Part shown: piece by piece, positions 22,822 to 37,800 of the stretch
Position numbering within the stretch: position 1 is the first letter of the stretch
How the letters are laid out: the number at the start of each line of letters is the position of its first letter
Assembly: GCF_000003815.2 (NCBI RefSeq)
Contig: NC_049981.1
Location: 18,027,041 to 18,091,040, forward strand
DNA length: 64,000 nucleotides
DNA from: Branchiostoma floridae
Taxonomy: Eukaryota; Chordata; Leptocardii; Amphioxiformes; Branchiostomatidae
Direction: 5' to 3'
Made by a program: the position numbers and the translations under genes
The notes under the pieces: generated by a model
Database searches by the model: none
What the model saw: the letters and a program-made list of their open reading frames with translations, nothing else
What the model was told of the DNA's origin: nothing

Positions 22822-25800
22822 CTGGGACAAGGGAATGAAGACAGTACTCTTACTAACGTCTTGACTTATCTTGATTAATTTATGATTGTGAATATACCAA
22901 CATGTTGAGTTAGACATTGTGTTATAGATTACATGCTGGTTCTAAGACCTAAGTTTGATTTCAAAATTTACCTGTTTGTACACAGTAAGGGTTATCACCT
23001 CCTAGAATGTAATCATATGCATGTTTACAGTTACCTTTCCTATTTACTGCAGTTTTTTTTCCTCTGTGACTGCTCTACAAATTTCAAAATTATGTGAGCA
23101 TGTAATTTTAGCGATTACTTTTAGTTTCTATCTCTCCTCAGAGTGATTGAAATAAATGCGATGATGAAAATTAATATTAGCGTTGGCTTTCTCTACAAAT
23201 AACGCAAAATCAATTTTGAAAGTAGACTGCCTATGCCTTATGTGAATGGGGCATACAGGCCCAAATTTAAGAAGAAAGGTAGTGAATTCACAGTGTCCTG
23301 AGTATGGATGGATTAACTGTACACAACTCTATAGCTAGTTAACACACCAATGCAATGCCTTGAAAGCTGATCTATCCAAACATGATGATTTGGGAACACT
23401 AACCTGTCCGAGGAGTGGACTTCTTGAGAATACCAACAGGGTGCTTCTTATCCATGCTCATGCTGTACTCAGACTTGGGTTGGACCTGGGAGTATGTGGT
23501 TTCTACTGGTGCTGCTGGCTGGATAGTTGACACTCCATTCTCTACTGTAACTGTCAGCTGAACACAGCGAAGGAAGAGGAAGTCAAAACTGTCACTGCTA
23601 AAGGTAAAAAGGTAAAGGTAGTCTTACAGTCTTTTGAGGGCATAGAAGCAGTGGGTTGTTATCCACTGTATCTAGGGCTTGGTACTGGAAGGAGGAGCCC
23701 AACCCTGACTCCTTCCACCACTTTTTACCTAAGCTTAAGTCAGACACACATTTTTACACCTGTGTGCGGAGTAAGGAAAGGGCACAACACTGATTCTGAT
23801 TTTTCAGAATTCAAATTACAGTAATTTAATGTAATGTAATGAACAAAGCATAGAATGCCTACATCTAAAATAATCTCTAAGACTTAGTTAGAAACAAAAA
23901 GATACACAATGAACAGAACATGCTTTATGGTCGGACTCACCATCAACAAAGTTGTGCACACCCTGCTAGGTACTCGTCTCTTTGAGACCAGTTTGGTGCC
24001 AATTTGGGCCATATTTGGGGGTTACAAAACAGCTGTTTCCTCTGGCATAAAACACCTGTTGTTTATGATACAGATTTTCTATAACTTAGAATATCCTTTC
24101 CTTGAAAGGTGGATGACCGTAGAAAACATTATTATGGCCACAGCAAGTTGTGGCTCAGTGCAGAATTCCTGTCCATTTACAGCCTGTGTAACATTATGTC
24201 TGGTTAACAATGAGTTTTCCTACAGCAGTTAAAACATTACCACTCTATTTCCCAGTGGGTGCAAATAATAGACTGATCCCATAGCCCCACCCGTTTCTAA
24301 CAAAATGCAGAAAGACAAAACAAGAACATAAAAAATGCAGATATTTGAAAAACTATTTTTTCGCACTCATTGGTCAGACTGCTAATGGTCAGGATTGGTT
24401 TATCATTTCTAACGACACGCAAGACATTTCCAAGTTCAACAACATCTCTTTTAAACACTCTTCTGCTCTGTTCATGATAACCTGGGCACATCATGCATGT
24501 CATTTTCATGACTAATTCCTACTCCACCTCCACCCATGTAATAAATAATTCAATGACAGATTGATTATGATGTGAAATGTTCTGTAATGATTTGTAGGTC
24601 TCACCTGTTCGTCTGGCTCCACAAAGGCGGACACAGATCTATGTTGAATTGGCAACGTTGGTGGGAGACAGTTAGTAATCTAACAAATATCCCCTCCAAT
24701 CAAATATGTTTTTTATTTCCACCTGAAAGGCCATGTTGATATGATTATATGAATGGCATCCATGTGCACATCAATTTTAATCCATTTCTAAAAAAACATT
24801 TTGACCACATTGTACAATGTACATTGTACAAATCAGCTACAAAATGCATAAACCAAGAATGTCAAATTGGAAAAGAATATTGGAAAATGGACTAATGTTG
24901 AATGCCAAAGTCAATTACAAATTTAAGATGAAGACGTCAAAGTACGTAAATGAAGAATCTATTATTCAGTGTACAATACTCTGTGTGTTCAGTCATTTGT
25001 TCAACTTTCCTGACCACATAGATTTCATACAAGATTTCAGGGGTTACTTTTGCCCAACTTTTTTTGCATGCTACCTTAAGTTTTGGCGTTCCCAGATGAC
25101 ATTTTCATCCATATAATCAAATTAACATGGCTTAAGGCCAAAGCAAATTCATTCTCATTTCCTTGGTTTATATACATATTTCTATGTTCGTAAAAATAAA
25201 GCAAGCGGACCAATTGAGCCATCGGTTACTACCAAGGATGGCTATCCTGACCACATGTACATCTGGATACTTGTGGAAATATTCCTGTAATGAAAAAAGT
25301 GAGGTCATAGTACAGTTGCGTGCAGCAAAGGTGTGTTGCCTCTGGGTCTAGGATACATCATTTTCATTTTCAGCTTTGAGGTAGCAGAACACAGTATTCA
25401 GTAGTTCAGTAAGAAGGTTCATGCCTCAAAAATCATAGCAGGTTGCAGACTGTGGATCTGTAGGCCTGAGATCAACTCTAGGGTTGGCTCAGTCTGGACA
25501 TGTTGTATTGTAAAGGGATTGCATTCGTCATTTCGGATGGTGAGCTGACGGCCCCTTGTATGAGGGAGCTCAGGCATATTGAGCCTCAAGCATCAAACCT
25601 CCGCACATAAAAGTACTTGCCGGGAAAAACACTGTGTTCTGCTAGTAACCTTCATGGGCATTTAAGAAGCTGAAAAATCAATCAATCTAATTTTGGTTTT
25701 AGCTCTTGAAACATTATCTCTGAAGCTCTGATTGGCATTGTACAATCTGTTTCACAAACTGAAAAGTGCATTGCTGCTGTGCATATTCTACAGGTGTACA

Positions 25801-28800
25801 CAGTGCAGGCACCTATCTCATCTGAAATGTACAAACCCTTGTGGTGATAAGGACCCATCAGAGGTTATGTCTTCCCTAAGTCTCTCTTGTGGAGGGGAGT
25901 GTTCATTGTTGGTCAGGGGTGCTTCCTCATCAAATCTACAAGTAGAGAATTCTGACGTGTCATTCCATTCAAGATGTTGGTATCAAGATTATTTAACCCT
26001 TCTAGTTTGAGCCAAATAGACTGCAAAACATACAATTTTTTTATTGTTACAATTTAACACTAGCAGGTTTATTGTGATTCTCTCAGCAAAACAAAGGATA
26101 GTAACTGTGAAGTTCCTAACTGTCACATTTCAGTAAATCAGCATTTCTGTCACTTCACTGCAATATCACTGACAATTGCAAGTACTTACTAGTACTTTGC
26201 TAAGGATTAGTACGAGTATCTATCAATAGTTCTCTTACTGCTGGTTATTGTCTTGACAGTACTGAAATGATACTGTGGAAATTACTGACATGCCAGTAAT
26301 ACAAAGACAAATTTCATCTCTTACTGACAGTTAATGTTCCACTTACTGTCCTCTACTGTGCTATTACTGACATCTTCTTGAATGTTAAACCAATCACAGT
26401 CTTGCATTAATGCTGCATCCTGCATTAATGTTGCATCTGTTATTGAAAATACATACTTTGTGAATATTTAGTAACTGTCATGACAGTGAGATTTCAGCAG
26501 CAAATAAGTCCTGGCTATTAGTAATGGCCAGTAATTTCTAGTACTAATAGTTTCCTATACAAGCGAAGGCTCAAGCCTTTCAATGCTCGGTTCAGGAAAC
26601 AAATCAAGGCAAGTAGGAAACTGTCTGAGTATACAACACCTCTCCATCCATTTATTCATGAAGTCATAAGAACTGCCATCATTTTAAACACGAGTTGCCT
26701 ATAAGGAGACTTCTTTGTTCTAACATGAGATATGAAGTCTTGCTGCTATACCATTGCAAACATCCTGAATATTATCAAAAGCTTAGACTTATAGAGATTT
26801 TGTATAACAAAGTTCAAGATTTTCAACATCATTATACATTGTAAAAATCTTTCAACAATGAATAAGCAGGAAAGAATCAATACATATAAGATTGCTAAGT
26901 GTCACAGCTTGCACAATAATCTTTCATTAATGAAAAGTCTCAGACTTCTTTGTCTAACTGGGGCAACTACAAATTAAGTTCTTCCCACAAGTATGTTTAC
27001 ATACTGTAACTGGATAAGAAGGCTTACAACAACAATAATGTACCTATGATAAGCTGAGATTTATTCAATAACAAGAGGAATGGTGATTTTTGTGCAACTT
27101 TACCCTCATAGTAGTCATAGCCAATAATCATCACTTAAGACAGACATGGCAACATTATACTTCATAACAAATTAACTGAATTCATGTACATGAGTGTGCA
27201 ATATATTGACTGTTACAAACGGTGGGTCCAATGGAACTGTGCTGGACACCTTGTATATAGTGTTTCTATGACTAACTGAGCTAAGATGACGTTATCTTTG
27301 GTGCAGACAGTGTTTTATAAACAAATCCATAACTTACAGTGTTGAGTGCTGCCTGCGGTACATGCATGTGAAGTAGTGCATAGGGTGCTGTGACAGAACG
27401 TGCGACATCATAGCCGGACAGACCTTCTGTCGTACGCAGGATTCTGCACACCACGAGGTCGGTAGGCGGGGGTGAACAACGTCTCATCAACGGTTTTCAC
27501 TTGGGTTTCTTTTGGATCTTTGGATGCAACTACCATACCATAAGGAAGAAAAATATGCATCTCAGTACAGTTACAGCTGAGTTGAGATTAGACACAGATT
27601 ACGAGTTCAGCACCAAGGACATGTAGGTTCTGGTTTGATGTTACACAATTATGTTTGCTCTTAATTTCAAAATGGTTAAGGAATCAGCCAAAATGCTTCA
27701 GAGTGTGAAATGTGTGTCAGGGAACATTTCTCCCAATGTCATCACCACTGCGTCATTACAAGCTGGTATCCACAAAACTTATCATGAGAAGTACAGAAAC
27801 TTAAGTTTAGTCAATCATATCCCTATCGATTCAATGAAACATAAAACAATGAAATGAGCATCAGGCATTGTTGATTCAAATAACATAATACATGAATTGA
27901 TAACAAATGTAAATTGTAATGACCATACTGTAAATCGTACAGAGCAGCTGCTGCAAAATTTCTTGACCACTAAGATTTCATAATGATGGCAACTTTTTTG
28001 TTGCCAAACGTTTTTTATTTATTTGCATGCTTGCATCAGTTTTAGAGTTCCCAATGGATGGAATACTTACAATATGGCCACAACAGTGGTATGATCAAGT
28101 TAATTTTTTGTAGTTCTTAATTCAAAATAGGTTTCCTTGAATACAACGTAAAGTTACAGTATTAATGTATTTTGTTTCTGTCCATGTTTGCAAGCCCACA
28201 AAAAGCTTTTAAAAACTGTACTGACCCTCCAAGTTTGTGCTGAGAAATCCATTTCCTTGAGGTTTGTCACCTCTCAGACATCTTGAGGTTGGAGTTTGTG
28301 GGAAATTATCGAAAAGATTAATCAAATCAAGAAAGATTGTCATTTATAGTAATAACTGTGAATAACATGCATCACATCTTTTTAATGACAAATTAAGGAT
28401 AACAAATAAGATGAAGCCATGACAATCTTATGGCACTTGACCTATAATTTACTGACAATGCTAAATGTTGATATAGAATAGGCCGGCTACTATTAACCAT
28501 GAATTTAGATAGCTTGTTTCACCTCACAGAAAAAGCCTTGCGAACCCTATGTTAACTGAAAAGTGCATGACCTACCTGTGCTTCAGACAGAATGTTATGC
28601 AAATGAGGCTGACAGTTCCAACAAACAGCACAGCCCCCAGGCCGATCAGAATGCCCTCCAACACAGAGCAGTCAGCTTCTGATGCACAGGTTTCTGCCTC
28701 CAGAGGCTGTATGGGACCAACAGATGACTTAGTCATACTTTCTGTTCAACATAGAGTGCATCTGTATCACCCGGACCCAAGGTACCGGCCTGACAGATCA

Positions 28801-31800
28801 CTCGAAGGCCAGAGGGCGAATCAACCTGTGGGAAGGCAGGGACCGAGGGTGATGCGGAGTACACTGACTTGCATTTTTAAAATTTAAGACATACCTATAA
28901 AAAACCCATGATGTTAAAAAACATGTTTTGATGTGAAATGTGCCAGAACTTGAGAGAGTCCGGTATTTGAATGTTCCACAGCAGCAATGGCATTGCACAC
29001 AAAGTGCATTCAAATTATTATTTCAAGGAGAGCTAGTGAACTGTAACATATAAGCAGAAGCCCATGGGGTACCATAAAATATAGACCAGTCCAGAACACC
29101 TGTAAACAAATGTTATTGCAATCTGGGTATGACTTAAACAGCAGTACGCACCCAAACTTTCCGTAAATGCACATTTACGACACATTTAATATACATCTAT
29201 AGCATCTTACCGTCACTTCAGAGATGGATGCTGTTGACATGACATCCATGTCATCACTGATCAGCCTGGCAGGGCAGAAAATTGGGGTTGAGGCAGGATG
29301 TTAAATAGAAGGGGAAAAATATTATTGAAGTATGCAGTTGTATGCAAAAGTAACAATCCCTTAGCATGCTCAAGCATCTGGATATTATACATGTAGATTA
29401 AGTGTGATCTACTCCAGTGTAAAGTTGCTAGGATTCAAAACTCAATTTTGCTCTAGACAGAAGGATACCAACAAAAGTTACTGGGATCGTGCAAAAGTTA
29501 AAGGAAACAAAAGTAAGCAAAATACTAGCTCTTTTCAGTTATAATGATATAAGTATTCATTCAGTTATAAGTATTTCAGATTAAGCTGTATGAGAAATAT
29601 TTTGAGAAACAGGCTGCACACATAGATACAAGGAAAACTGATACAGTAATACAGGCTGTATCATAATGTTTATTGTGGTAATGACCTTGATAGTGTATCT
29701 GCATCAGTCAGCAGTCTGGTGGTGGTATCCACCCCATGTACAGTCACATCAGACCTGCAACAATAATAAGTGAGCTAATTAAGTTACATGAAAATAACAA
29801 ATAATGCTGAGTATAATACTCTATTTGGTGTAAATGCTAAAATGGTATAACTTCTAACTTCAAATTGGGTTTGACTTCTTTTCCTGTAACAGTGGAGGAT
29901 TAAGGATACCACTTTTTCTGTAATGTGTGTATTCTGTGATGTTAAGAGGAGGGTAGTTTATCTGTAGACACATACATGTATTAGGATGTATGGAATCGGT
30001 GGCCTCTCTTAGGGATTCTTTTCTAAAGTTATTATAGAAGGAACAGTTTGGAATAAAATGTGTTTTGTCTTTCACCATGTTTAACATGCAGTATATACAA
30101 GTTCTTTCTCACACTTCTTGTACCACCCTTTCTACATTTCAAGAGGGTGGATAAGAACACCACAAGCTGTGTCATGCTATGTTTCATTATACCATCTAAT
30201 CAACAATTAACCAATCCACCATGGTGTGAAACATGTACAGTACCTCCTGTTAACAACAGTGTAACACCTGTCTTTTTCAATAGGTTCAAGAAAAACATGG
30301 TAAATTTCAGTTGTCCAACCAACTAGTTGTTGATTGTTATTTGTGTTACCTGGGATGTTGAGGGGGTTAGGATGGAAAAACTTTGCGACTGTAACATTAT
30401 ATTCCACAGATGAGGATAGCTAGGATGTTGTTTCATGTTACCTTAAGCCCCGGTCACAAGAATCGTACGATTGACTGCGATGGAGGTTTTATGCGCGGCA
30501 TAAGCGCAGTACGTCGTAAGTCGGGGAAGAATCGGAAGCAATGGTTTAAATATATGAAGCCGTGGTCACAAGAATCGTAGTGCATCGTACGATGAGGTCA
30601 TTAGAGCGTACCTGCGTCAATCGCAGGTAAATCATAGTATATCGGGGAGCCTCCTATGACGAAAATAGAGCTGAAATGGATTTTGAACATGTTCAAAATT
30701 TCGCTATCGTCGTAAGATTTTATTTGCCCCCAAAGCAGACTTCATTACGGCAATTTTTGTCTACTGATGAGGTTTTACATTTATGAATTTTTAGCATGTT
30801 GTGATAGTTTCAGTTTTCCCTGATATTGTCGATATTGACGAAAAGGGAAAATATATCAGTCGCAACTGCCACAATCGCAACCAGAGATCAGCGCGCCACG
30901 CACAGGTGATGCAGACAATTGTTTGATCGCTTCATGCACGTGAGTTTATAATTAGATCAAATCTCAGCTCTCGTCGGTCTTGGGTCAGTTTACCATAATC
31001 GTAATAACCATGGGGACAACTCAAACATAAAGGCAGGCTCTATGAGTCGGAAATATATATGATATAATGCTTATGATATGATTTTTGTATGATGGCATCT
31101 TTTTGTTGATAGCATATCATGATACAATCTTCGAAAGAGCCTGACACGCAGAGCCGGCAAGCAGGCCGAGATAACCATACCAGTACTCACGCTTGATTTG
31201 AACTTTTCCTTGTAATACTCTTGTTGTCATGGTCTTTTTTTATTTATTTTTACAGTTAAAGATATTATTGGAAGGTATTCAACAGCTATGTCCACATTTT
31301 GTTGGTTAAAGAAGAACAAAAAACGGTCAGACGGCTATACAGAAGAGACACGAGTGAAAAATCGTACGACGCTGGACAAATTTTGAACATCATCCGATGC
31401 TCTGCGATGCTCTGCGATGGCTGATTTTGCTTACGATTTAGCTGCGATCCACTGTGATCATCGTGCGATAGGCGTAATATGCCATCGCAAGGACGTCGTA
31501 CGATTCTTGTGACCGGGGCTTTAATTATCCATGGTGACTTATCCAATATCCAATGGTTCAATGGTTAGCCCAATGCCGAAAATACCATGTTCATGGTCTC
31601 TTTGTTACATAAAACCAACCATATTGTCTGCCTTTCTGTAGTTGTAACAAACAATAAGTTTAAAGAATGTTAGCAATGACTGTCAGTGGCTTTCCTGATC
31701 AAATGCAGATCTGACAGTCTTCAAGATCAATTTTCTGGCTTATTTCCCCAACACTTCTTTTTATTTCAAGTTGAGAATTTTTTGTTCAAAATTATAATCT

Positions 31801-34800
31801 TCACCTCCATTGTTTTTGTTACATTTGAAAGTAAACAATGCTTACTTGGTTTCGTCCACCCTGCTTTTCTGTGGAGTGTGGTACTGGATATCATCTACCA
31901 CTACCTCCAGCCCAGTAGCTGTCTGCAGGGACCTAAAACAACAACAGGATCTTTATTGTTGTTGGTCACTTTGTAGTGCCTAGTGGCATTGTAAGGCAGC
32001 AAGTTTCCTTGCTGTTTCTGTAGAAGGTATACTTCACAGGAGTGGTTACAAGCCATTTCTTTTTTTGCTTGTGGCACCTGTTATGAAAAGATATGCTTGT
32101 AAGAAGACGTAACATTCCATTGTGCTTTTTTCTTCAAGTACATAATTTCTAACTTGTCAATCTCCTTTTGCAATGATTGTAATGTCTAAAGTAAAATTGT
32201 AGAAAAGTAATGAATCAAAGAAGAAGCTTATTAATAAGCAGTATCTTACTCACATGTTTTCTTTTTTGAGAAGAGTAAAAACTTGTCATCTAATGTTTAG
32301 AGACAGTGGGAATAAACAGCCAAAAATTCAACACATCTGCAAATGTTAAGAAAATATTGCGATGTTGATTTGATATGGAAGACATCCTTGCAATTCCTGA
32401 CCTGACCAACTCCTCCTCCCCAGTCCGCACGTCAGCAGGTGCCCTGTCCACAGTCAAAAGAACCTGCTGATTCTCACTTAGGATGTACACCTGTCACACA
32501 GAAAGGGCTTCGAATCAGTAAAAAATGATGATATCCCATCTTTCCACACATTTTGTAAGCATGAAAAGTCTATTTCATCAAAACAAATATGTTGCATCAT
32601 GCAGACTTTATTAAAGATATTGAGTTCTTAGTTGTCTTATACTTGTCAGTATTTTGCAAACCCTACTGGGCCTTTTAAAGTCAATTGCCACTCCAAAAAA
32701 CTTTCCTAAAACAGGCACTACAATTTCAACAATACCTTCTGAACTGTTTGATGTCATTAGAAAATAAATGATTTTTTTTTGATTAAGCAAAAACAATTTT
32801 TTCTAATAGCTATCAACAATTAATCAGAACATTTGCAACTTTGCTCATTATGTACATGAGAAATAAACATGTAGCTCTATTCCATTTGTATGTACCAAAG
32901 CATTATTTTTCTTTTAGAAAACATAATTTTAGGGCTTACAAAATTTAATGACATCATCCTTATGGTAAAAAAAAAACAAATTTAGAATTTTTTTAGTATG
33001 GCTACAGTTCTTACTCAATCAAGGAGAAAACAATGGAGAGTCAAAATGCCAATGTAGCCAGGGAGGAACCCACTTGAGTATCCAGGCCAAAGCACAAAGA
33101 AACAGAAAGATAAGGACAAGTTTTATGGTGCACATTTAACTTACTTCAACCTCTGCCACATCAACAAAGTCCGCTCTGACAGAGTCCACAGCCTGGATCA
33201 GCAGTTTGAAGTAACCCTGGTCCCTGTACGCACCAAACAGCTCATTGGTCACCAGAGACCCACCAGTCCTGTCCAGTCGGAATGTGTCTGGAAAAGATAA
33301 AAGAGAAACTTTGCCGAACAAAATCTACATATAATATTTCTCACATGTAAAATGGTCCCTGTATGATCATGACTGTAGCATTGTGTCGGCATAATAGTCA
33401 GGGTGTTTGACCCAAAACCCAGTGATTCTGGGTTCAAATCCCCTGACATGCCACTGATGCTGCGTCCTTAGGAAAGGCACTTTACATGACTTTCCACACT
33501 CCACCCAGCTGTAACAATGAGTGCCTATCTTCGATTGGGGAGGCAAAAGGCAGTGGAGGGAGAAGGTTTGGCTCCACCTTCCAATGCTGTGCCCTAGACG
33601 CCCAAGATGCAGTGGATACCAACCTACTGCGCCTATGGTCTCATAAAAGGCACATTTACCTTCTTTTATGGTCATAATATAGCTATGTAACACTACTGCG
33701 GCAAAACATATTAAAGACTTTTAAGAGGACACAGACATCAATGATGACCAAAACATGCATTTCCTACCATGTTATTTTGAGTGTGTGTATGTGTGCATGG
33801 TGGATGTTGTTTGTATGTTTGGGTGTGTTTGTATACTGTCATCTGTCATGCTATTAGAACCCAATCAAATGGAAAGCTGGATTGCACAACTTAAATTTCA
33901 GCACCAAGGACAAAACCTGAAAACTATTTCATTGTGTTTCAAGATCACTTATGCGCAAATGTTGTAGCAGAAGACATGGATAATTTTGATACTGACAACA
34001 ACAACTGTTATACTTCATGCTATTTCTTTGATGTGATGGAAACACAATTCTACTCTAAGGCTTAATGAAAAGCTGACCTGGACATGGAGTCCTGCTGTTC
34101 TGTTGAACAAAGTTGCAGGAGTGGAGGTAGAACCACGTCACACTGAAGTTCCCAGAGTCTGCATCAGAGGCCTGCAGAATACCAGAGCATGGTCATTACA
34201 GAGAAATAACAAGAGTCCATATAAAACCTCCTTGAAGAAATTATGATATTTGCAGCATGGTATAACTAAGTTGTTATGAACCCTCTTTGTCATTAATAAC
34301 AATATGTTTAGGACCCGTTTACAGTATGTCAAGGAATTTTTTTATTACTTAAGTTGCTAATTACAATGTAGCTCCTGCCAGGCAAACTGAAGATGTTTGC
34401 TGGACTGTACCACACTACTATCAAGATGGGGTGTCATCAAAGGTGTCATTGTATAATTCTGCATTACGTGAAAATACTGATACAATGCCCAGAACTGCCA
34501 TGCATCATCAGGAGCTCTTCTGACATGCCAAATTTGTAAGAAACCTATTATAAAATACACATCTTAGTGCAAGAATGGTTTTGCAGGATTCACACTCAAA
34601 CTAGTGTCAATCAAATGTCTTGAACTGATCTGCCAGCTACATAATGTGTAAATGTATAATGCAATCATTAAAGATAGATACAAAAATGTAACAAAAAATC
34701 ATTCACTTACCTCAGTTTGAATGACTGTTGTTCCATATTTTGTATCTGCGGATACAACTGTAAATTCAGGAGACAAGAATGGTTTGTAAATGTGTGCTTC

Positions 34801-37800
34801 ATTCAACTCTACCACATAGAACTGTCCTCCTGCTCTGTCTTGCCTTTAGTACTGCAGTCAATCCTTTCACCCAAGATAGGAGACAGACACAGTTAAACAC
34901 AGATCTACAGGAATCTCTTGATAACCTTGAAAAAGCACGATGGATGTATCTATAGCACTGTGTGCCAGTATTTTCTTTGAGGTTTTCTCTTGTAGATTTT
35001 TTGAGACTAGCAAAAAGATTTTGAAAACCCAACCCCTGAAATGGCATTTCCTGCATTTTTGAGAGGATTGCAAACTAGGAAATGTAGATTGATGGTAACA
35101 GCACTGTAAAGGTGGAATGCATTGATTATTCCTTTTGAGTACCTCAGAGAGTGTAGGGGTTCTTCTGAACCACCACCCTCAGGCCTTCGGGCATGTAACC
35201 AATATTGTTATTATACCAAAAGATAGCCTACCAGTGCTGTACTTCTGTTTGGAAAATCTGGGTGCATTGTCATTGGTGTCCTTTAGATGGATAGCAACTT
35301 CCAAGACTGAGGGATCATCATGTGAAGATCTCTTCCCTCTTGTGGTAAGTACGGTATAGAACTCGGGGTCACTCGAAGTCTTGATGGTCAGTGTGAAGTC
35401 ACTCTGGTCCTCAAAGTCAAGGTCAGATGAGCGAGTAGACAGAACTCCTGTTGTTTTGCTGATGGCAAATTTGTTACTTGCTCCCCCTATCGGTTGAAGA
35501 GGAAAGTGCAAGTCTTGAATGATTTTGGAACTACATGTAGGCACTGACCTGAGACAGATGCAAACAAGCTGCCACATTTCAAACATGACCAGTTCATAAC
35601 ATAACAAACATAACAAATGTCTTTACTTCATTCCCAGTGATAACAAAACTAATTTAACTTGAAAGTTCATATGCTGTCTTGGTAAAAGTAATTCTGGATC
35701 AAAGGAGGCGCAATAGACTTTTGCAACTTTTGATCCAAGACTCACTGAGTCACGCATGCTGTCTACATAACACAACATCACAGAAGCAGTACGGCGGATT
35801 GCTCATCCCTTGACAAAGCTGGAGTTCTTCAGCCAATTAGGCTAATTCAAAATAAGTTTCTGTGTTAGATGTTACTCTATTAACTCTGATCCAGGACAAA
35901 GCAATGCTGACCCACCTATGATGTAGTAGTAAGGAACTGCATTAGCTCCCAGGTCATCATCAACAGCAGGTGGCACAGCCCCGATCTCTGTTCCCACGGC
36001 CAAGTTCTCTCTGATATCAAACTCTACCGCCACATCTGTTGCACTGTGCTGCAATACCAGATGTCAGGCTTAACTTTCTCTTAAGACTTAAAAACCCTAA
36101 TCAGAACATTCCAAGTATATGTTGTTGTCCTGAGAAAGCACTTCCTTCAAGAAAATGTTAGAAAATTATGCTTTTCAGGCCTAAAAAATTTACATTATAC
36201 AACAGATTCTACCCCAAATAAAGGGACAACAGACTGTACATGTACTGACAGCTCCATCAGACAGCAACAAGAAACCACTTTGATGATTGAGTGATGGATT
36301 ATGTGTTGCATACTACTTTTCTTAGCAGAGTTATAGACCTTTGACCAGAGGGTGTCTGCATACCTACAAACTTGTACATGTGTAAGAAACTCTGGTCTGA
36401 GACTGGTACTCTAAACTGTTATCATAAAATAGGGGAAATATTTATCTTGTCCAAAGTATGCAAATCTTATACATACACAATGATCACACGTTTTTATAGC
36501 AGGTAAAGAGCCGTTAAGATGCTTACCCAGATCTCTGGGAAGTAAGGTTCACTGTCGTCCACATCTGTAACCCGGATAGTGATGAACCGGTAAGAGGAGA
36601 AGGACGTTGGACTGCCTCTGTCTTCAACCACCAACAACAGCTGGGACACAGAAGAACTGTTTGAACATCTATGTCACCAACAGCTGGATGCTCATGCTTT
36701 CAAGCTACAGAAGCTTGCATGTAAGACCAACTAATACAGGCTCTTCTTCTTCCCTAAAATATGTACCATTAAAGAGTGGAACGAACTTGAGCCTAGTGTG
36801 GCGGAGTCCCATTCCCAGTTCAAAGCTGAGCTTGGACATGTTTGCAGCACTGAGCTGCTCCCCTGTCTTTTGTATATATCAAATAATATGTAATCACTAA
36901 CATCAGTGATTCACTTAATTTCACATGTCTTGTTCTTTGCACACACCAACATCTATCCCCATCGTCCGGCCCTTTGTTTGCACTTACTAACATTGTGTAG
37001 CTGCCAATTTTCATTACAATCTGAAACGAGATATCAGAACCGGAGCTTCATTGCAGTACTATAGAAAGCTGCTATGGGGCCCAAAATTTGATTATGTCTC
37101 CTGTTGCCAACCCTACCAACATGTATCATCAAAATGCGTCCATGACTTCTTGAGTTATGTTGTCCTCAGACAAACACACACATAAAAAAAAACATACATT
37201 TGTACCCTTCTCGGCAAATCAACGGTATCATACATTTTGTACCAATGAATTCAATAGGTAGAATATCACTCACATTGTAGTATTCTTGCACCTCTCTGTC
37301 CAGGCGTCGTGCTGTAGTAAGGTCCCCGTTGTCTTCGTTGATGGTGAACATGAGTGAGTCATTGATGTGTCCCACATTGTCCGTAATCCTGTAAGAGATC
37401 CTCCCACCATCTGACGGGTCAGTGTCCACCGCAGAGACTTTCAGGATGAAATAGCCAACGTATTGATTCTGGAAAGACGTCATAACAGTAATAACAGAGC
37501 ACCATCCTTGACAGAGAGAGCAATTGGTTTGAACGAGGGTCAAAGAGGGATACACATCAGATCCCACTCCCTATCCTTGAGCCACGATCAAGGCCACCAT
37601 GGTCTCCTCCCATCTATGACACAATCATGTCAGGTGTCCTTGTGACCTCTCTCAGATCACATGTCAACTCCTCTCTGAGCTGAAGGAAGATGGTGGATGC
37701 CATAGGAAAGACCCACCCCCCTGTTTGTGTTGGAAATTACAGTTCAACTTTGGTCCATACACAGCTTGTACTTTCTGTACAAAACTGATGTGCTATGCTT

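Noticed and set aside
27281-27490. Minus-strand frame RRCSPPPTDLVV as the cadherin exon
   Set aside because: This frame does not join the exon at 24605. The frame reading NPAYDRR with the exon at 28226-28281 fits all phases.
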